From: Rhyacichthys aspro
Taxonomy: Eukaryota > Chordata > Actinopteri > Gobiiformes > Rhyacichthyidae
Direction: 5' to 3'
DNA length: 64,000 bases
Assembly: GCA_036850595.1 (NCBI GenBank)
Contig: CM072152.1
Span: 6,529,640 to 6,593,639 of the forward strand
Part shown: in pieces, positions 59,352 to 64,000 of the stretch
How the letters are laid out: each line of letters begins with the position of its first letter
How positions within the stretch are numbered: position 1 is the stretch's first letter
Notes under the pieces: generated by a model
Databases searched by the model: none
What the model saw: the letters and a program-made list of their open reading frames with translations, nothing else
Told to the model about the DNA's origin: nothing
Translations under genes and position numbers: made by a program

Positions 59352-59519
59352 CTTCAAATTGCATGTCGTTTGTGACTGGATGGGGAGCGGCAGGAGGGCA
59401 CAGAGGACACTGCCGGGGCTCGGGTGTTGGACCTGACGATGGATTCTTGAACTGGGTGCTGATGGGAGCACTTGGCCTCGGTCCAGAAGGCTGCCAGACT
59501 GAAGGAACACCTGAGGCGG
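59352..59519 (-). CDS. Putative internal exon of an unidentified gene (Pro-rich)
   Basis: A strong acceptor (ccctgtctgtctcacag before CCGCC) and a good donor (TTTGAAG followed by gtacct) bound 168 nt. One frame is open through both sites: ASGVPSVWQPSGPRPSAPIS, then TQFKNPSSGPTPEPRQ, then CPLCPPAAPHPVTNDMQFE. It is rich in Pro and Ser with two Cys. I do not recognise the family. The entry phase needs one base from the previous exon, which the 60741-60802 exon supplies. Other frames are also open over part of the exon, so the call rests on splice sites and phase. Confidence 0.45.
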
Positions 59520-59874
59520 CTGTGAGACAGACAGGGGACAGATGAGTAAGTGGAAAAGTACTGTAGCCTCGTGTGGTGTTAAGACTGAGAAACATGACAT
59601 GCTCCTAATATGAATGTTGCTAGATCAAGCCAGATGGAAGAATCCTAAAACCTTGGCAGTATTTTGTGAGTCACACGTGAGAGGGATGAGATTATAGATG
59701 TCTGTGTTATCAAAGTGTGGAATATAAATTTAGCCCAAATATCTGCGTGTATATGGCTGAACAGGAAAGGGTGGGAGTTATCACACTAAACTGTAAGAGT
59801 GAGAAAAACAAGTCTGGAGATCTAATAAGTTTTGCAATTATTAGGTACTATTTCATAAGTCTTTTTTAGTCAGA

Positions 59875-60293
59875 ATGGGAAAAAAAAAAAAAAAAAAACC
59901 CCCCCCCTTTTCAGATGATTTACGGGGGGGGGGGGGGGAAAAAACCACATTTTTTAAAAAAAAAAATGGGGGGTTGGGGGGGGGGACAAAAAAAAAAAAA
60001 GGGGGGGGGGGGGGGGGGGGCCCCCCCGGGGGGGAGGGGGGGGGGCCCCCCCCAAAAAAAAAACCCCCCCCCAAAAAAAAAAAAAAAAAAAAAAGGGGGG
60101 GGGGGGGGGGGGGAAAAAAAAAAAAAAACACTCGCCCCCCCCCCCCCCCCCCCCCCTTTTTTTTTTTTTTGCGGGCCCCCCCCACCCAGGGCGGCGGGGG
60201 GGGGGGAAAAACCCCCTCCCCGGGGGGTGTTGGTGTTTTTGGGGGGGGGGGGGGGAATGGGGGCGTTGGGGGGGGGGGGGGGGGCCCTAGCAG
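59875..60293. other. Block of homopolymer runs, probable assembly or base-calling artefact
   Basis: Over 400 bp of almost pure runs of A, C, G and T up to about 20 long in mixed order. Normal sequence resumes at ccctagcagcaccaatagc. This is unlike any natural satellite. It creates spurious long open frames on both strands. Confidence 0.9.
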
Positions 60294-60740
60294 CACCAAT
60301 AGCCAATGGGTAGTGGGAAAGTTTTTTGTTTTTTTTCTTCATTACAGTCAATTCAATTAGGAATTACTCAGGAAATAGCTCACCTTTCACACCAACAGCA
60401 ACATGTTCCAGTAATTTATTGTATTTGTATATAAAAAGCAAAAAAAATTAAAGTAAAATTATAAAAGCTTAGACCTTTAAGCTTGTTTTATTTCTTTAAC
60501 CAGACTGCATCCACCTACTCCGTATTGTATACTGTAATCTATATAGGTAGGGTTGTCTGAACGCTTATGTAACTAACATGACCTGGCCCAGTGACACCAC
60601 ACCTGAGACCATCAGACCACATGGGGTGGTACAAATGAGTGCACAGGGTTTGCAACGAAGAGAAGATGCCAGAGCAGAGGAGCAGTAGATACCTTATAGA
60701 ACATGTAGCATAAGGGGTTGTGCAGAGGGGGCTTTCCTAC

Positions 60741-60802
60741 CTGACAGCTTAACACCAAGACAGAGAATCAGGATGGTTAATGGGCAAGCCTGGTCAGTGC
60801 AC
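60741..60802 (-). CDS. Putative short exon with signal-peptide-like sequence, same unidentified gene
   Basis: The acceptor is gtgtgtgttttttag before GTGCACTG and the donor is CTGTCAG followed by gtagga, 62 nt. The frame that is open reads CTDQACPLTILILCLGVKLS, ending in phase 1. It joins 59519 to give ...GVKLSASGVPSV. The hydrophobic core PLTILILCLGV followed by small residues looks like a signal peptide or a short membrane segment. The upstream exon with the start codon is not identified. Confidence 0.35.
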
Positions 60803-62065
60803 CTAAAAAACACACACACAAACATAATGAACATTGTCAAAATGGTGTGGGCTTTATGAAATGCTTTGTTCCTCGAATTGGTTTTGTGTGTTTCTATTGC
60901 ATTGTAACGCAGTTTAAACTAAAAATACAACTGGTTTGTTGTATAAGACAGGAAAGGAAAAGAAAGGGTGCTAACAATCATACAATTTGGATGACAAAAA
61001 TATGTATTTGAGTTGAAGCTCCTGAAAAATAAAATTTGCAGTACTTTTCTCATGTTGTGTTATTTTTTTCTTTTCGATTCTTCCGACGCCAATGATTGAG
61101 TCATCCTTAATTTGAGCAGGAGCGGGATCCCAATTTATGTAAGCATGTGACAGGCCAAAGCCTGACATCACGCACTGAACATTCTCATCTATTAAACACC
61201 TTTGTTTTTAAGAAGTCAGTTAAAAAAAAAAGAAAAAAAGTACTCCAATAGCCACTCAGTGTTGCTCTAACACAACATGTAGAGGATGGTCCATGTTGTT
61301 AAACACAGCGTCCATCCGGCTACACATGCATAGCTTCACCTTTCACCCAGACTGCGGGAAAGAAAAGGTATTAACAGAAGAGCTTCCATTGCCTAAGTTC
61401 TGCAAGGATTGCTTGACTGCAACCAAAGTGTATCAGTGCAAGTAATAAAATACAGCACCAGTCCTTGTGATTTAAATTGTGTAAGCTTTTGTATTAAAAA
61501 ATAAAGAAAAAATAACTAACAAATATTATGAAACTTGTTGCTTCATAGAGGTCACAAAGGTTAATCACACAAGAACATTTAAAGCCAACCTCCAAAAATA
61601 GACTGTTGTTGTCTCAATGCCATTGACCTTGCCTCAAGTCAGTTTGTGCATTAGCTCGAGTTGCTAAAGTGCATTTCCCCAGTGGTCAAATCCCATAGCT
61701 GCACTCAAGTCCGGCACAAATTAGAATTCACTCTGCCAAACTCTCCCATGGCCTATAGGACCAGAACAGCTTGTTCCTCAACAGCAGGGAGTGAAACGAG
61801 GCATGAAAGGTGCATGCACATGCTTCAACCTGATTGTAGTCATGCAGCCATTATAGAAAATAGATTGACTATTTTAATACAGATGACATAATTCTTTCAA
61901 TGCACAGGTAATGCACGTGATTGGTAGTGAGACACTCCACAGGGAAAATTAGGGCATAAAATGGCAATAACTAGACTGGACTGAACAAAGAGCACCTATT
62001 GAATTATCAGAAGTGAGATATGAGCAAGCTGAAAATATGGCAAGACTCTCTTTGGGAAATCAGAC

Positions 62066-62094
62066 ACCAGACAGACAGACAGACAGACAGACAG
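62066..62094 (+). repeat. (CAGA)n microsatellite
   Basis: About seven units of CAGA. Confidence 0.9.
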
Positions 62095-63814
62095 TCACTT
62101 AACAGTCGACTGATAGTGAGAAGGTTAAATATAAACTCAGTAATCCCACAACAAAAGAGCAGTTTGGGGGAGGAGCAGGGCCGCTCACAGCAGGTCAACC
62201 ACTCATCAAGTGGAGCCGCTTAATGCCCGCTCAGGGCCCTCTCAATGACAAATGTCCCACTTACACACCGTCCAACTGGATCCTCTGCTGTGGGAGCACT
62301 GACCAATCCAGTTTCAGTTGGGTCTTTTGGGTAATTTTTTTCTGACTCCTTATACACAATGATTTTACAACAAATGTGCACAAGATTAGCAACAAAAGAA
62401 TAGATTGGAGACCATATTTTGTGGCAGAATGTAACTGTGCTTATTACAATCATTAGTCATTACAGGATTCCATGGAATTGTGTTTTTATTTTAACTTAGG
62501 GCCTCGACCCAAACAAATAAGTTTCAGTGGGATTTCGAACATCAAAAACCTCAAAAAAAATCAGGAGATACCCACTTAGCTGTAACACGAATAAGGCTCT
62601 AACTAACTCACCTCTCTGCTCTCCTCTGAACAGTGCCAAAAGCCACTTAGCTCAATAAGTAAGCAGTGAGGTGATTATTGTCTGCCATCTCTGGATTAAA
62701 ACTTGTCACACTTTCCATGACCGTGAGATGGTGAGTTCAGTGGTTAAGCCCCAGCTACGAGGAGGAACGAGGAGCCCTCACAGTCACCCCTGTGGATCAG
62801 GACAAGGACTTGAATTATTAAGAAAGGTCAAAGAAGTGTTTCTGGCACCGAGCCGAGACCCGCGGTTTGATACTCGGGCTTCAAACGAGACGCTGGCATG
62901 GTGTTACTTTCTCTCCACAACACTTGCTCATTTGCATCTTCCTCGCGTCCAACGCTAAGGGCCTTTTTGTACTTGTTTTAAGAAAGAAGCCCCTGACTGC
63001 AACTTCTGCAAATAGACGAGTGTTATTTTAAGCTCAAGCATCATGCAGTACATCTTATCATCAAAGAAAATTACTAACAATAAGCCAAGGACTTTCAGCT
63101 AGTTAATGGTCTAAAGATATATTAAACTTAAGTATGTGACAATGTCTTTGAAGCAGTGTAAATATAAACTATACTGGGCTTCTGAAGAAATCCATAAAAG
63201 TAAAATCAGCTTAGTGTTGTATACATTTAAATACCACTCTCCTGTGAAATGTGCTCTGGTACACAACATTGGCAAAGCCTCTCAATCCTAAATGTCATGT
63301 GAAAATGGCAATGAGCATGTGCAATATGAGCCATCACATCAGAGGTTTGGGAGATTAACAGGAGTTGACTGATAGACTGCAAGAAACCGCATGCCTGAAG
63401 AGAACAGTAAGAAGCTTGGCACGGTGAAGTAGAACAAGAAATGAAGTGCAATGCAAACCTTACTTAGTTTCTGTATAGTAACAGATGTAAATATAGTTTT
63501 ATTCTTGCAATGCCATTTCTTGCCTAATACAAATGGTGAGGTGTGCAAGAGTCTGGGGTTTGTTTAAACAGACAGGTCAAAATAATAACAAAAATTTGCC
63601 ATCCTACATGGGTCCCTTCAAATGAATGCAATTTGAAACCATTTTTTTTAAAAAGGGCATGGCATAAAGCCCTGATTATGATTATGAAATGTTAATGATA
63701 GGGTAATTTATTTGGGGTTAGGTTTGAATAGGAATGATTCCAGACACACTTTCCACAACTAAGAGACTGATTAGGTCTGGCTGACCAGGCTAGCAAAATT
63801 TAGCTCTACAGTGC

Positions 63815-63960
63815 TCTACACTGCCTAGCCTATCCCAGCAGCTTTGGGCAGGTGGAGGTGGGACACACCCTGGACAATGGCCGGTTAGTTAGTCGCAGGG
63901 CTGGCATTTAGACATTCATGCATGTCTTTGAAAGGTGGGAGGAAGTGGAAGGAGTATCCG
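63815..63960 (+). repeat. Dispersed fish repeat fragment
   Basis: tatcccagcagctttgggca, then acaccctggacaatggccgg, then catgcatgtctttgaaaggt, then gggaggaagtggaaggagta. Third member of the family seen at 27440 and 43251. Confidence 0.75.
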
Positions 63961-64000
63961 GAGAGAAACGATGGTAAAATTTTGTACGTAATAAATACTA

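Larger units (their letters stand above)
60803..64000. other. Right-end non-coding stretch
   Basis: No exon is supported. Items seen are a minisatellite unit near 61270-61320 (catgtagaggatggtccatg) related to 22020-22780, a (CAGA)n run at 62066-62094, and repeat fragments at 63725-63800 and 63815-63960. Confidence 0.45.

Noticed and set aside
59853..60360. Open frames of 130-160 codons on both strands with runs of P, G, K and F
   Set aside because: They are translations of the homopolymer block, not proteins.
62690..62880. tRNA-like signals: gagttcagtggttaag (A-box-like) and ggtttgatactcggg (B-box-like)
   Set aside because: The spacing of over 100 nt and the missing stems do not make a cloverleaf. 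At most it is a decayed SINE head.
1..64000. CRISPR arrays, operons, phage or bacterial islands
   Set aside because: Nothing of the kind is present. All recognised genes are spliced vertebrate genes.

Overview
The window is nuclear DNA from a ray-finned (teleost) fish. The evidence is AT-rich sequence with short coding exons, GT-AG and GC-AG introns, tRNA-derived SINE copies and small DNA-transposon relics of kinds common in fish. Protein-coding content is sparse. Three genes can be recognised, plus two exons of a fourth that I could not name.

Left (1-15 kb): the last four coding exons of MFSD4A (+, 458-1753) face the complete coding region of ELK4 (-, 6067-11953), an ETS factor of the ternary-complex (SRF partner) subfamily. 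The two genes are convergent, as they are at human 1q32.1. ELK4 has five coding exons with intact B-box, SUMO-type, D-domain, transactivation and FxFP motifs. A short stretch at the end of its ETS domain (8965-8976) is scrambled by what look like two compensating deletions. An intact tRNA-Phe(GAA) gene lies in its second intron, and about 220 bp away on the opposite strand is a tRNA-Phe pseudogene that has lost its anticodon arm. A likely non-coding first exon and promoter lie near 14.6-14.8 kb.

Middle (15-33 kb): a gene-poor interval. It holds an (ATCA)n microsatellite, an LTR-like piece with a primer-binding-site-like sequence between 65-bp direct repeats, a 100-N assembly gap, degenerate minisatellites, hAT-like pieces and a SINE with a perfect 14-bp target-site duplication. 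It also has several islands of complex, non-repetitive sequence that look like candidate regulatory elements.

Centre (33.6-41.3 kb): the complete coding region of an inositol hexakisphosphate kinase, IP6K2 (-), in five coding exons (486 aa). It has the PxxxDxKxG, SSSLL and IDFAH family motifs, an unusually long Glu-rich acidic linker, two upstream ORFs and a CpG/CCAAT promoter region near 41.2 kb.

Right (41.5-64 kb): mostly non-coding. It contains a second SINE, repeat fragments, perfect short hairpins and two complex islands at 45.4-45.9 and 46.7-47.2 kb. Two phase-compatible putative exons on the minus strand (60741-60802 and 59352-59519) could encode a signal-peptide-like N-terminus followed by a Pro-rich segment. 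Between them sits a roughly 420-bp block of homopolymer runs that is probably a sequencing or assembly artefact.

All product calls come from reading motifs and remembered family features. No database search, alignment or splice predictor was run.
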